Origin: W1P20-047 sp045118335
GTDB lineage: Bacteria > Actinomycetota > Coriobacteriia > Coriobacteriales > Eggerthellaceae
NCBI GenBank assembly: GCA_045118335.1
Contig: JBGUXY010000058.1
Location: 1 to 34,794, forward strand
DNA length: 34,794 nucleotides
Direction: 5' to 3'
Part shown: positions 8,399 to 15,975 of the stretch, in pieces
Numbering within the stretch: the first letter of the stretch is position 1
Layout of the letters: each line of letters opens with the position of its first letter
Position numbers and translations under genes: made by a program
The notes under the pieces: model-generated
Database searches by the model: none
What the model saw: the letters and a program-made list of their open reading frames with translations, nothing else
What the model was told of the DNA's origin: nothing

Positions 8399-10375
8399 AT
8401 GCAGCAAGACGAACGGCACCAGCCAATCAACGGCACCGCTTGGGTGAATTCGGATATCGTGGGAACGCAGCTTCCCGCAAGCGTGCGTCCACAAGACGAC
8501 TTCCACACGGCTGTGAACCTGGAATGGCTCCGTACGGCCGAAATCGAGCCGGGCAATTCGAGCGAATCGTCGTTTTGGGAGCGAATGCGCGAAGTGGAAA
8601 GCCAGGTCAAGGAAATGCTGGCCGACCCGACGTTGGCCACGCAAGGACCCGAGGGGGCAATCGCGCAAGGGCTTTACGCGGGAATGCTCGACATGGACGC
8701 ACGAAACGCATTGGGCTTTGCCGAAGTGCAACCCTATGTTGACAAGATCAGAAGCATTACGACCCTCGAGCAACTCGACGCGTTGCTGGCGGGAGGCGCC
8801 CACCTGTTCAGCACGACGTTTACCGCCAGCGAGGTGTTCGCCGACAAGAAGGACAGCCTGCACAACGTGGTCTACCTGGACCGCAGCTCGCTTTCGCTTG
8901 CCGACGCCGACGAGTACCGCCAGATGAGCGAACAGGGAAAACGCATGAAAGCCGCCAACGACTCCTATTTCGCCTGGCTGCTGGAACGCGTTGGCTATTC
9001 CAACGAAGACGCTTCGGGGGCAGTTGAGCGGATGTTCGCCCTGGAAACCGACATAGCCCAAGCATGTTTCGGAGTAGCCGATCAGGCTCGCGACGACTAC
9101 GATGAGATAACCTACAACGTGCGATCGGCTGACGAGCTTGACGCAGAATCCGGCGCCTTCCCGCTCATCGGCGTGCTTGAGGCGCAGGGCTTCGCCGCAT
9201 CGGAGCGCTTCGTACTGGAACAACCCGAATGGCTGGCGAAACTCGCAGAACTCTACACACAAGAACGGCTCGAGGACTTCAAAGCATGGATGGCCATACG
9301 CACCCTGCTGGCATTCGCGGGCTTTCTGGACGAAGAGACCTATGAGCGCGGCGAACGTTGGAGCAACGAGCGCATCGGCAGCGTGGGGTCCACACCGATT
9401 GAACGACATGCATACGAAACCGTGAACGACCTGCTCGGCATGGCTGTGGGGCGTCTTTACGTACGTCGTTACCTTCCACCCGAGACCAAAGCCGACGTGG
9501 AGTCGCTCATCGACCAGGTGGTTGCCACCTATCGCGAACGGTTGGGCGCAGCCACGTGGCTCGGTGAGGAAACGCGCGCGAAAGCCTGCGAAAAGCTCGA
9601 CGCGCTCACGGTGCGCGTGGGCTATCCCACCAGCTGGCCGGATTACGCGAAGCTTGACATACCCGCGAGTGCCGGGCTCGTGGAACAGGCCATAGCAATC
9701 AAGCGATTCGAATACGAACGGGCACAGGCGAAGGTGAACCAGCCGGTTGATCGGGAGGAATGGCTCATGAGCCCTCATGTGGTGAATGCCTATTACCTAC
9801 CCACCGACAACTCCATCAACATCCTGGCTGGCATCCTGGGTGGCGTGTTCTACAACGCAGCGTCATCGCGCGAGCAGAACATGGGCGGCATCGGCATGGT
9901 CATCGGACACGAGATCACGCACGCGTTCGACAAAAGCGGCAGCCTTTACGACAAGGATGGGAACCTTGGCAACAGTTGGTGGACCGACAGCGACCGCGAG
10001 GAGTTCAAGCGTCGCACCGACGCTGTTGCTGCGTATTGGAACAACATCGAGGTGCTGCCAGGGCTTAACGTGGACGGCGACCTCTGCGTGGGCGAAATCG
10101 TAGCCGATCTTGGTGGCATGGCATGCATGACGCACATCGGACACACTATTCCCGGGTTCGACTTCGCAGCCATGTACGAGGCATACGCCCGCGACTGGCG
10201 CATCGTGGAAAGCCAGCCTTTGGCCGAGTATCTGCTCATCAACGACGTGCACGCCCCCGCCCACCTGCGCACGAACGGCACCGTGCAGATGCTCCCCGAA
10301 TTCCACGAGGCTTTCGGCATCCAACCTGGCGACGGCATGTGGCTCGATCCCGACCAGCGTCACGAAATCTGGTAG
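8399..10375 (+). CDS. M13 family zinc metallopeptidase (PepO/neprilysin type)
   Basis: This is a predicted oligopeptidase of 658 residues. The zinc site is complete: HEITH at about 504-508 supplies two histidines and the catalytic Glu. The third ligand lies in GEIVAD (Glu about 566), at the M13 spacing. The substrate-binding NAYYLP motif precedes it, and the protein ends in a Trp as is usual for M13. There is no signal peptide or transmembrane helix, so it is likely cytoplasmic, like lactococcal PepO (inference). The ATG at 8399 has AGGTGG seven bases upstream; the ATG at 8393 is too close to it. The gene is divergent from ppaC and convergent with hppA. Nothing in the neighbourhood names its substrate. 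Confidence 0.95.
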   Translation: MQQDERHQPINGTAWVNSDIVGTQLPASVRPQDDFHTAVNLEWLRTAEIEPGNSSESSFWERMREVESQVKEMLADPTLATQGPEGAIAQGLYAGMLDMDARNALGFAEVQPYVDKIRSITTLEQLDALLAGGAHLFSTTFTASEVFADKKDSLHNVVYLDRSSLSLADADEYRQMSEQGKRMKAANDSYFAWLLERVGYSNEDASGAVERMFALETDIAQACFGVADQARDDYDEITYNVRSADELDAESGAFPLIGVLEAQGFAASERFVLEQPEWLAKLAELYTQERLEDFKAWMAIRTLLAFAGFLDEETYERGERWSNERIGSVGSTPIERHAYETVNDLLGMAVGRLYVRRYLPPETKADVESLIDQVVATYRERLGAATWLGEETRAKACEKLDALTVRVGYPTSWPDYAKLDIPASAGLVEQAIAIKRFEYERAQAKVNQPVDREEWLMSPHVVNAYYLPTDNSINILAGILGGVFYNAASSREQNMGGIGMVIGHEITHAFDKSGSLYDKDGNLGNSWWTDSDREEFKRRTDAVAAYWNNIEVLPGLNVDGDLCVGEIVADLGGMACMTHIGHTIPGFDFAAMYEAYARDWRIVESQPLAEYLLINDVHAPAHLRTNGTVQMLPEFHEAFGIQPGDGMWLDPDQRHEIW

Positions 10376-10392
10376 GAGAACACCCGCCAACA

Positions 10393-10422
10393 AGAAAGGC
10401 TCCGCAGCTGCGGAGCCTTTCT
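10393..10422. terminator. Bidirectional palindromic terminator between M13 peptidase and hppA
   Basis: A perfect 15-bp-arm palindrome (AGAAAGGCTCCGCAG and its exact complement) lies 17 bases after the peptidase stop codon and 20 bases beyond the hppA stop. Each arm ends in an A/T-rich edge, so it could terminate transcription from both sides. Confidence 0.85.
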
Positions 10423-10442
10423 CAATCTCTCGGGTTTCTCTT

Positions 10443-12566
10443 CTAGAGAATGCCGCCGATTGCGATGAAGAGGGGGCTGAAGGTCAGGCTGATGATGGTC
10501 ATCAGGTTGATGAGAATGTTCATGGACGGGCCAGAGGTGTCCTTGAACGGGTCGCCAACCGTGTCGCCTACGACGGCAGCCTTGTGGGCAGCGGAGCCCT
10601 TGCCGCCATGGGAGCCCTTCTCGATGTACTTCTTCGCGTTGTCCCATGCGCCACCGGCGTTGGACATGAAGATGGCAAGCAGCATGCCCGTGGCAACAGC
10701 ACCAGCCAGGAAGCCACCGAGCATTTCAGGGCTCAGGATGCCGATGATGATGGGCACGATCACGGACATGACGCCGGGAAGCATCATCTCATGCAGAGCG
10801 GAGGTGGTGGAGATGCCGACGCACTTGTCGTACTCAGGCTCGGCCTTGTACTCCATGATGCCGGGAATCTCGCGGAACTGACGACGAACTTCCTCGACCA
10901 TCGCATGGGCTGCGCGGGACACGGCGCCCATGGTAAGGGCCGCGAACATGAACGGCATCATGGCACCGATGAAGATGCCGGCAACGATGAGCGGGTTCGT
11001 GAGCGTCAGGCTGAACTCGGCGAGCTGCGCATGCATCGTGGCCTGATAGGACACGAACAGCGAAATGGCAGCCAGACCGGCAGAGCTGATGGCGAAACCC
11101 TTGGCGATGGCAGCGGTGGTGTTGCCCACGGCGTCCAGGGCGTCGGTGCGATCGCGCACTTCCTCGGGCAGACCGGCCATCTCGGCGATGCCGCCAGCGT
11201 TATCAGCCACGGGGCCGTAGGCGTCGACGCCGATGGTGATGGCGGTGTTGGAAAGCATGCCGGTAGCGGCCAGGCCAACGCCGTAGAGGCCAGCGGCGAT
11301 GCCACCTGCTTCGATGGTGGCGGTCGGGAAGGCCATGTTGCCGAAGAAGAACGCGCCGATAATGGCGAGCGCGACCAGACAGATCGGGGCGATTGTGGAA
11401 AGCATGCCCGTGCTCAGACCCTCGATGACGACGGTGGCAGCACCGGTCTCGGCAGCTTCGGCGATCTTGTGAACCGGCTTGTAGACGTCGGAGCAGAAGT
11501 ACTCGGTGATCTTGCCGATGGCAAGGCCGGCGATCAGACCGCAGAGCACCGATCCGAACAGGAACAGCGGACGAGCGCCATCAGCCATGCTGTTCCACAG
11601 CATGAAGATGCAGAAGATGATGACGATCTCGATGCCGGCGGCCAGGTAGGTACCAGCATTCAGGGCCTTGTGCAGCTCGGCGCCTTCCTTGGTGCGCACG
11701 GCAAACAGGCCGATGATCGAGGTGATGATACCGCAAGCCGCGATGCACACAGGAGCGATGAGCGCGAACACGAAGTCGCTCGTGGCAAAGTAGCCGCCGA
11801 TGGCACCAAACGTGGCAGCCAGAATCGTAGGCGCCAGGATGGAGCCCGTGTATGACTCGAACAGGTCGGAACCCATGCCAGCCACGTCGCCCACGTTGTC
11901 GCCCACGTTGTCGGCGATGGTGGCGGGGTTGCGCGGGTCGTCTTCGGGAATACCGGCTTCGACCTTGCCCACGAGGTCGGCGCCAACGTCAGCAGCCTTG
12001 GTGTAGATACCGCCGCCAACACGGGCGAACAGGGCCACGGCGGAAGCGCCGGTGGCAAAGCCCTCGACCATGCCGATGCGCACATGGATGAGATGGGGAT
12101 CCGTCAGGTCGATGTTGAAGACGGTCAAAAGCAGCCAAAGAGACAGGCCCATCAGCGCGAAGCTGGCCACGCACAGGCCCATGGTAAGGCCGGAGCGGAA
12201 GCTCACGGTAAGGGCATTTGCCACGGACTGCTCGGCAGCATGCGCCGTACGGGTGTTGGCACGGGTCGCGACGTACATGCCCACGAAACCAGCAGCCGCG
12301 GAAAGCACGGCGCCTGTCACGAAGGCGAGAGCGGTGATCGGGGTCAGCGCGATGGCCATGATAACAGCCACGATGGCCACGAAGATGATGAGGAGCTTGT
12401 ACTCGCTCATGAGGAACGCTTGGGCGCCCTGCTGGATTTTTTCAGAGATGCTGTTCATCTTGTCTGGACCCGGATCCTGCTTCAGGACCCAAGACCCGAG
12501 GTAGGCCGCCGTAAGTATGCCGATCAAGGCGCATACGGGAGCCATCCATGCAACTTGCGTAGTCAC
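10443..12566 (-). CDS. hppA: Membrane-bound ion-translocating pyrophosphatase
   Basis: This multi-span integral membrane enzyme couples pyrophosphate hydrolysis to H+ or Na+ export. The 707-aa product has the family length. Visible motifs are DVGADLVGK (193-201), EDDPRNPATIADNVGDNVGD (208-227), GVDAYGPVADNAGGIAEM, and near the C-terminus GDTVGDPFKDTSGPSMN. At the site that separates the subfamilies it reads GNTTAAIAKG, with Ala at 484 and 487; that is the K+-dependent type rather than the K+-independent GNTTKA type. Whether it pumps Na+ or H+ cannot be told from these motifs alone. The start is GTG (12566) with GGAGG five bases upstream. It carries an unusual hairpin leader, described separately. 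Confidence 0.96.
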   Translation of the reverse strand: MTTQVAWMAPVCALIGILTAAYLGSWVLKQDPGPDKMNSISEKIQQGAQAFLMSEYKLLIIFVAIVAVIMAIALTPITALAFVTGAVLSAAAGFVGMYVATRANTRTAHAAEQSVANALTVSFRSGLTMGLCVASFALMGLSLWLLLTVFNIDLTDPHLIHVRIGMVEGFATGASAVALFARVGGGIYTKAADVGADLVGKVEAGIPEDDPRNPATIADNVGDNVGDVAGMGSDLFESYTGSILAPTILAATFGAIGGYFATSDFVFALIAPVCIAACGIITSIIGLFAVRTKEGAELHKALNAGTYLAAGIEIVIIFCIFMLWNSMADGARPLFLFGSVLCGLIAGLAIGKITEYFCSDVYKPVHKIAEAAETGAATVVIEGLSTGMLSTIAPICLVALAIIGAFFFGNMAFPTATIEAGGIAAGLYGVGLAATGMLSNTAITIGVDAYGPVADNAGGIAEMAGLPEEVRDRTDALDAVGNTTAAIAKGFAISSAGLAAISLFVSYQATMHAQLAEFSLTLTNPLIVAGIFIGAMMPFMFAALTMGAVSRAAHAMVEEVRRQFREIPGIMEYKAEPEYDKCVGISTTSALHEMMLPGVMSVIVPIIIGILSPEMLGGFLAGAVATGMLLAIFMSNAGGAWDNAKKYIEKGSHGGKGSAAHKAAVVGDTVGDPFKDTSGPSMNILINLMTIISLTFSPLFIAIGGIL

Positions 12567-12603
12567 GGAACCCTCCTTGCTTGTCTTGCTCTAACTTGCT
12601 TTT

Positions 12604-12642
12604 TGTCTGTCTACCTGCCGATTCTTTACAGGTAGACAGACA
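12604..12642 (-). promoter_or_regulatory. Perfect inverted repeat in the hppA leader
   Basis: The arms TGTCTGTCTACCTG (12604-12617) and CAGGTAGACAGACA (12629-12642) are perfectly complementary over 14 bp around an 11-base loop. There is no T-run in either direction, so it does not look like a terminator. It begins a few bases after the predicted hppA transcription start. It could be an mRNA stem or a DNA operator. Confidence 0.75.
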
Positions 12643-12655
12643 GTCGAACAATTAG

Positions 12656-12664
12656 TTTATAACA
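12656..12664 (-). promoter_or_regulatory. Extended -10 promoter of hppA
   Basis: The minus strand reads TGTTATAAA, a TGn extended -10 with a TATAAA hexamer. No good -35 is visible (TCGCCA at the 17-base position), which is usual for extended -10 promoters. Transcription should start near 12649. A small dyad, CGTTGGTAACG, lies just upstream at 12665-12675. Confidence 0.5.
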
Positions 12665-12718
12665 CGTTGGTAACGAAGTGGCGAGTTTCTTTTGCAAGTT
12701 GATTCGAAAGGACTCGCA

Positions 12719-12745
12719 GGCGGCAGGCAAACGCTTGCCACCGCC
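12719..12745 (-). terminator. Hairpin downstream of the ABC-transporter/HD operon
   Basis: GGCGG and CCGCC enclose GGCAA and TTGCC around a four-base loop, giving about ten GC-rich base pairs. It lies some 50 bases past the HD-protein stop codon. The trailing sequence (TGCGAGTCCTTTCG on the minus strand) has only a short T-run, so it may be a weak terminator or an mRNA 3' stem. Confidence 0.5.
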
Positions 12746-12792
12746 AACCTTCATTCCGTGGCCATTTCAAAGGAGCGCCTTCGAAACCATGG

Positions 12793-13464
12793 CTAAAACC
12801 GGCCATCCCATTCGTCCATGAACTCGTCGACGAACGAGCGCATGTAGTCGGTGCGCCTCTGGGCAAGCTCCCTTGCCGTCGCCGTGTTCATGTTCTGCGC
12901 CAGCTTGAAGGCCTTGTGATAGAAGTGGTGGATGGTCGACGCATCCCTGCTGAGCGTCTCGCGGTAATCATCGCTTTCGTTTATGGGAACATCGGGATCG
13001 TACAAGGACATGTCGTGCGCGCCGCCGTAGGAAAACGCCCGGGCAATGCCCACCGCACCGATGGCATCAAGGTTGTCGGCATCTTGGACGATATGAGCGT
13101 TCAAATCGTCGACGTTATCGCCATTCCAGTTGTAATCCTCATGGTGCTCGATGCTAAAACAGATCTGCTCCACCTGATCGTCGTCGAGCTCCAAACCAGA
13201 AAGCATTTCCCTAACCAGGCCCAGCGATTCGACGGGCGGCACAAACTCACCACGCTCGCTTTCCATGGCACGGTGCACGTCGTGAAGAAGCGCCGCGATT
13301 CCCACGACGACGCGATCGCCGCCCTCGTGTTCTTGCAGGTACAGTGCGTTTCGCATCGTACGCCAGGAATGATGCAGGTCATGCCCACTGGAATCGCTTC
13401 CAAACAACTCGCTCACAGAGGGGCCCAGATACTCCAGGCATTGCTGCAAACGCAAATCTTCCAT
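12793..13464 (-). CDS. HD-domain metal-dependent hydrolase (YedJ-like)
   Basis: This 223-aa soluble protein is a predicted HD-superfamily phosphohydrolase. Candidate metal ligands appear in order: His in SSGHDLHHSW (28-32), the HD pair in ALLHDVHRA (61-62), a His pair in IEHHEDYN (107-108) and Asp in QDADNLDAIG (128-130). The DADNLDAIGA segment and the overall layout resemble the small YedJ-type HD proteins. The substrate is not known for the family. The ATG at 13464 has GGGAGAGG upstream. It starts only 14 bases after the stop of the last permease gene, so it is probably co-transcribed with the amino-acid transporter. That linkage is not explained by the protein's predicted chemistry. Confidence 0.85.
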   Translation of the reverse strand: MEDLRLQQCLEYLGPSVSELFGSDSSGHDLHHSWRTMRNALYLQEHEGGDRVVVGIAALLHDVHRAMESERGEFVPPVESLGLVREMLSGLELDDDQVEQICFSIEHHEDYNWNGDNVDDLNAHIVQDADNLDAIGAVGIARAFSYGGAHDMSLYDPDVPINESDDYRETLSRDASTIHHFYHKAFKLAQNMNTATARELAQRRTDYMRSFVDEFMDEWDGRF

Positions 13465-13478
13465 GTGGTTTCCTCTCC

Positions 13479-14159
13479 CTAATTGCCGTATCGGGCCTGT
13501 TGACGCACCTCAAGCCGCTTCGCATAACGCGACAAGGCGAAGCATATCACGAAGAACAAGGCCGCCATCAGGAAATACGACAAGAATAGCTGGCTCGGGT
13601 ATTTCTGCGACACCATCATGCCCGCTTTCACCAAGTCAATCACACCGATAGTGGTGGCAATGGAGGTGTCCTTGAACATCGAGATGAAAAAGCTCACGAA
13701 CGACGCATGCATCTTGTGCAGCACTTGCGGCAAGACGACATGAACAAGACATTGGAACTTGGAAAGGCCCGTGGAGGTGGCAACCTCCCACTGCCCCTTG
13801 TCGACGTTTTGAATACCGCTGCGGAAAATTTCCGCCTGGTTCACCGACGAGTAGATGGTGATGGCGATGAAAGCGCTGAACAAGATGGGCATGGGCTTGC
13901 CGGCGAAAAGCGGCACGAGGAAATAGATCCAGAACAAGATAAGCATCAGGGGAATGGCGCGAAACACCCCGATGATGGCGGCCATGGCTGCTCGCAGCAC
14001 CGCGAAACGCGATGTGCGCAGCAACGCCATGACGAGTCCGATGATAAACCCCGACGCCATCGTGACCACGGCGAGCGTCACGTTGATGGCAAGGCCACCT
14101 AACGCGCCAGCCGGGAAGGGCCCCACGAGGAGGAATTTGAAGAGGCGGTACATGTCCAT
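13479..14159 (-). CDS. Amino-acid ABC transporter permease (GltK/GlnP type)
   Basis: This is an inner-membrane permease subunit of 226 aa in the polar-amino-acid family, with an N-terminal helix followed by a typical cluster of membrane helices. The cytoplasmic EAA loop that docks the ATPase reads ATSTGLSKFQCLVHVVLPQV. The ATG at 14159 follows AGGAAG. It lies 30 bases after the other permease gene, and the two most likely form a heterodimer. With the binding protein encoded at 15976-16968, the likely substrates are glutamate or aspartate (inference from subunit resemblance, not from a specificity residue). Confidence 0.93.
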   Translation of the reverse strand: MDMYRLFKFLLVGPFPAGALGGLAINVTLAVVTMASGFIIGLVMALLRTSRFAVLRAAMAAIIGVFRAIPLMLILFWIYFLVPLFAGKPMPILFSAFIAITIYSSVNQAEIFRSGIQNVDKGQWEVATSTGLSKFQCLVHVVLPQVLHKMHASFVSFFISMFKDTSIATTIGVIDLVKAGMMVSQKYPSQLFLSYFLMAALFFVICFALSRYAKRLEVRQQARYGN

Positions 14160-14189
14160 TACTCGATCACTTCCTTTCTCGTCGAGCCA

Positions 14190-14915
14190 TTAGGCGTGGA
14201 TGGGCAGCAGAAACTTCTCGACCAGACGCGCCGCGAATTCCAAAGTGAAACAGCAGAGCACGAAGAACACGGTCGCGATCAGCATGGTCTCGATGCCGTG
14301 GAAGGTGATAGATGATATGCGCGACGTCATGCACATGATCTCGTGCACCGAAATCACCATGCCAAGCGAGGTGTTCTGCACGTTGTGAATCGTGCGGTTC
14401 ACCAGTGCGGGAAAGCAGTTGCGCAAAGCCTGCGGCATGATCACGTGCCACCACGTCTGAAGCTTGGAAAGCCCAAGCGCGTAAGCGGCCGAAGACTGCT
14501 CGCGTGGAACCGCCTGAATGCCACCGCGCAGTATCTCGCCGATGTAGCCGCTGCTGCTAATGGAAAGCCCGAGGATGGCCGAAACGTAGGCCAGATACGG
14601 GGAGCGGTTTATGGCGAACATGATGTCGTGCGGGAAAAGCGATGGCACCACGTAAAAGAAGAACACGATCCAGATGAGCGTGGGAATGTTGCGGCATAGC
14701 TCCACGTACGCCTGGGCGATACCGCGCAGCGCACGATGCTGCGACAGGCTCAGAAACGTGAGCAGCACCCCCACGACGATGGCAAGCAGCGATGATACGA
14801 CCATGAGGTTGATCGAGACCCTGAAGCCCTCGAGAATCCAGTCCAGGTACTCGCCACTTAAGATCATTTCCCAGTTGAACGTGTAATTGAGCTTGTTTCC
14901 TCCGAATAGAGACAT
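14190..14915 (-). CDS. Amino-acid ABC transporter permease (GltJ type)
   Basis: This 241-aa membrane subunit is paralogous to the next gene of the operon. It has a family-typical N-terminus with WILEGFRVSINLMVVSSLLA, conserved ELCRNIPTLIWIVFFFYVVP, and the EAA loop AAYALGLSKLQTWWHVIMPQ. The ATG at 14915 follows GGAAGGG. It sits 31 bases after the ATPase gene. The longer N-terminal and internal loops compared with the partner permease are as in GltJ versus GltK of the glutamate/aspartate system; exact orthology is not claimed. Confidence 0.93.
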   Translation of the reverse strand: MSLFGGNKLNYTFNWEMILSGEYLDWILEGFRVSINLMVVSSLLAIVVGVLLTFLSLSQHRALRGIAQAYVELCRNIPTLIWIVFFFYVVPSLFPHDIMFAINRSPYLAYVSAILGLSISSSGYIGEILRGGIQAVPREQSSAAYALGLSKLQTWWHVIMPQALRNCFPALVNRTIHNVQNTSLGMVISVHEIMCMTSRISSITFHGIETMLIATVFFVLCCFTLEFAARLVEKFLLPIHA

Positions 14916-14946
14916 TGCGAAACTGCCCTTCCGACGTGCACGAAGC

Positions 14947-15705
14947 CTAGTGCTGCTTGTGAATCATGTTCATGAACGTGCGGGTGCGCTCCATGACGGG
15001 GTTTTCGATAACGACTTGCGGATCTCCTATTTCGATTATCTCGCCCGCATCCATGAACGCGACGCGCGTTGCCACCCGCTGCGCGAAATGCAGCTCGTGG
15101 GTGACGACCACCATGGTCATGCCCTCGCGGGAAAGCTGGATCATGGTGTCGAGCACCTCGTTGATCAGCTCGACGTCCAAAGCTGACGTGGGCTCGTCGA
15201 AAAGCATTACGCGGGGTTGCATAGCCAGGCTACGCGCGATCGCAACGCGCTGGCGCTCGCCGCCGGAAAGCTGTGCGGGATAGTGGTCCACTTTGTCACG
15301 CAGGCCAACCTTCTCTAGGATGGGCAACGCGATGTCGAGCGCTTCCCTCTTCGATTTCTTGCGGACCTTGCGCACGGCCAGGGTGACGTTGTCGATGACG
15401 GTCTTGTGCGGGTACAGGTTGAAATGCTGGAACACCATGCCAACTTCCGCCCGCTTCTTGCCTGGGAGCGACACCTTCTTTTCGGAATTGAACAGCTCGC
15501 CGTGAATGAGCACTTCCCCGCTCTGGATGTCCTCGAGACCGTTGATCGTGCGCAGCAACGTGGACTTGCCCGAACCGCTGGGGCCTAACAGCACCAGCAC
15601 TTCGCCATCGGCCACCTCGAGGTTCACGTCCTTGAGTACGTGCAGGTCGCCGAAATACTTGTTCACGTTGGATATCTTGATGACGGTATTGTCTTCAGCA
15701 CCCAT
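14947..15705 (-). CDS. Amino-acid ABC transporter ATP-binding protein (GlnQ/GltL type)
   Basis: This 252-aa ATPase is a cytoplasmic subunit that powers the transporter. All nucleotide-binding motifs are present: Walker A GPSGSGKST (41-49), the Q-loop in VFQHFNLYPH, signature LSGGERQRVAIARSL, Walker B VMLFDEPTSALD and the H-loop in VVVTHE. The HFNLYPH and the PTSALD spacing are typical of polar amino-acid importers. The ATG at 15705 has only a weak ribosome-binding sequence (GGGGAAAG). It is separated from the binding-protein gene by 270 bases containing two strong stems, so its expression may be set lower than that of the binding protein. Confidence 0.95.
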   Translation of the reverse strand: MGAEDNTVIKISNVNKYFGDLHVLKDVNLEVADGEVLVLLGPSGSGKSTLLRTINGLEDIQSGEVLIHGELFNSEKKVSLPGKKRAEVGMVFQHFNLYPHKTVIDNVTLAVRKVRKKSKREALDIALPILEKVGLRDKVDHYPAQLSGGERQRVAIARSLAMQPRVMLFDEPTSALDVELINEVLDTMIQLSREGMTMVVVTHELHFAQRVATRVAFMDAGEIIEIGDPQVVIENPVMERTRTFMNMIHKQH

Positions 15706-15766
15706 GTTTCACTTTCCCCAATCGTGCACGCTGCCTGTACACATCAAAGGACCGATTCACCGTGCA

Positions 15767-15778
15767 AGCATGCATGCT
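15767..15778. repeat. Perfect 12-bp palindrome upstream of the ABC ATPase gene
   Basis: AGCATGCATGCT is self-complementary and lies about 60 bases before the ATPase start codon. It could be an operator or chance; no promoter was recognised beside it. Confidence 0.3.
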
Positions 15779-15839
15779 CCAGCAACCCCGCCACACATAA
15801 AGGAAGTGCGCTTCTCGTGGGTTGCAATTCGGCAAATGA

Positions 15840-15865
15840 GCCGCATGCAGACATGCTGCAGCGGC
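15840..15865 (-). other. Strong stem between binding-protein and ATPase genes
   Basis: GCCGC-(A)-TGCAG pairs with CTGCA-GCGGC around ACATG, giving ten base pairs with a single bulged A. In the direction of the operon it is followed by TCATTTG, too short a T-run for a strong terminator. It may be a partial attenuator or a stabiliser of the binding-protein mRNA (inference). Confidence 0.55.
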
Positions 15866-15912
15866 CCCGTTTCGCATGAAGCCCAAGCTTGCAAAACGAG
15901 GCCGCCGATTGC

Positions 15913-15950
15913 GCGAATCAGCTCATCGCCTACAGTTGGCGCCGATTCGC
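15913..15950 (-). other. Second stem just after the binding-protein gene
   Basis: GCGAATC (15913-15919) pairs with GATTCGC (15944-15950), and inside it CGCC pairs with GGCG around a seven-base loop. It lies 26 bases past the binding-protein stop codon. Together with the stem at 15840-15865 it separates the first gene of the operon from the rest. Confidence 0.5.
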
Positions 15951-15975
15951 TCTAGCTTTTCGTGGTAATTACCAA

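Noticed and set aside
8294..9778. 494-codon frame antisense to the M13 peptidase
   Set aside because: Overlaps a gene with a complete zinc site; no recognisable motifs or ribosome-binding sequence.
15706..15975. Small gene between the binding protein and ATPase (frame 15695-15886)
   Set aside because: Overlaps the ATPase start, has no ribosome-binding sequence and no family features; the region is better explained by RNA stems.
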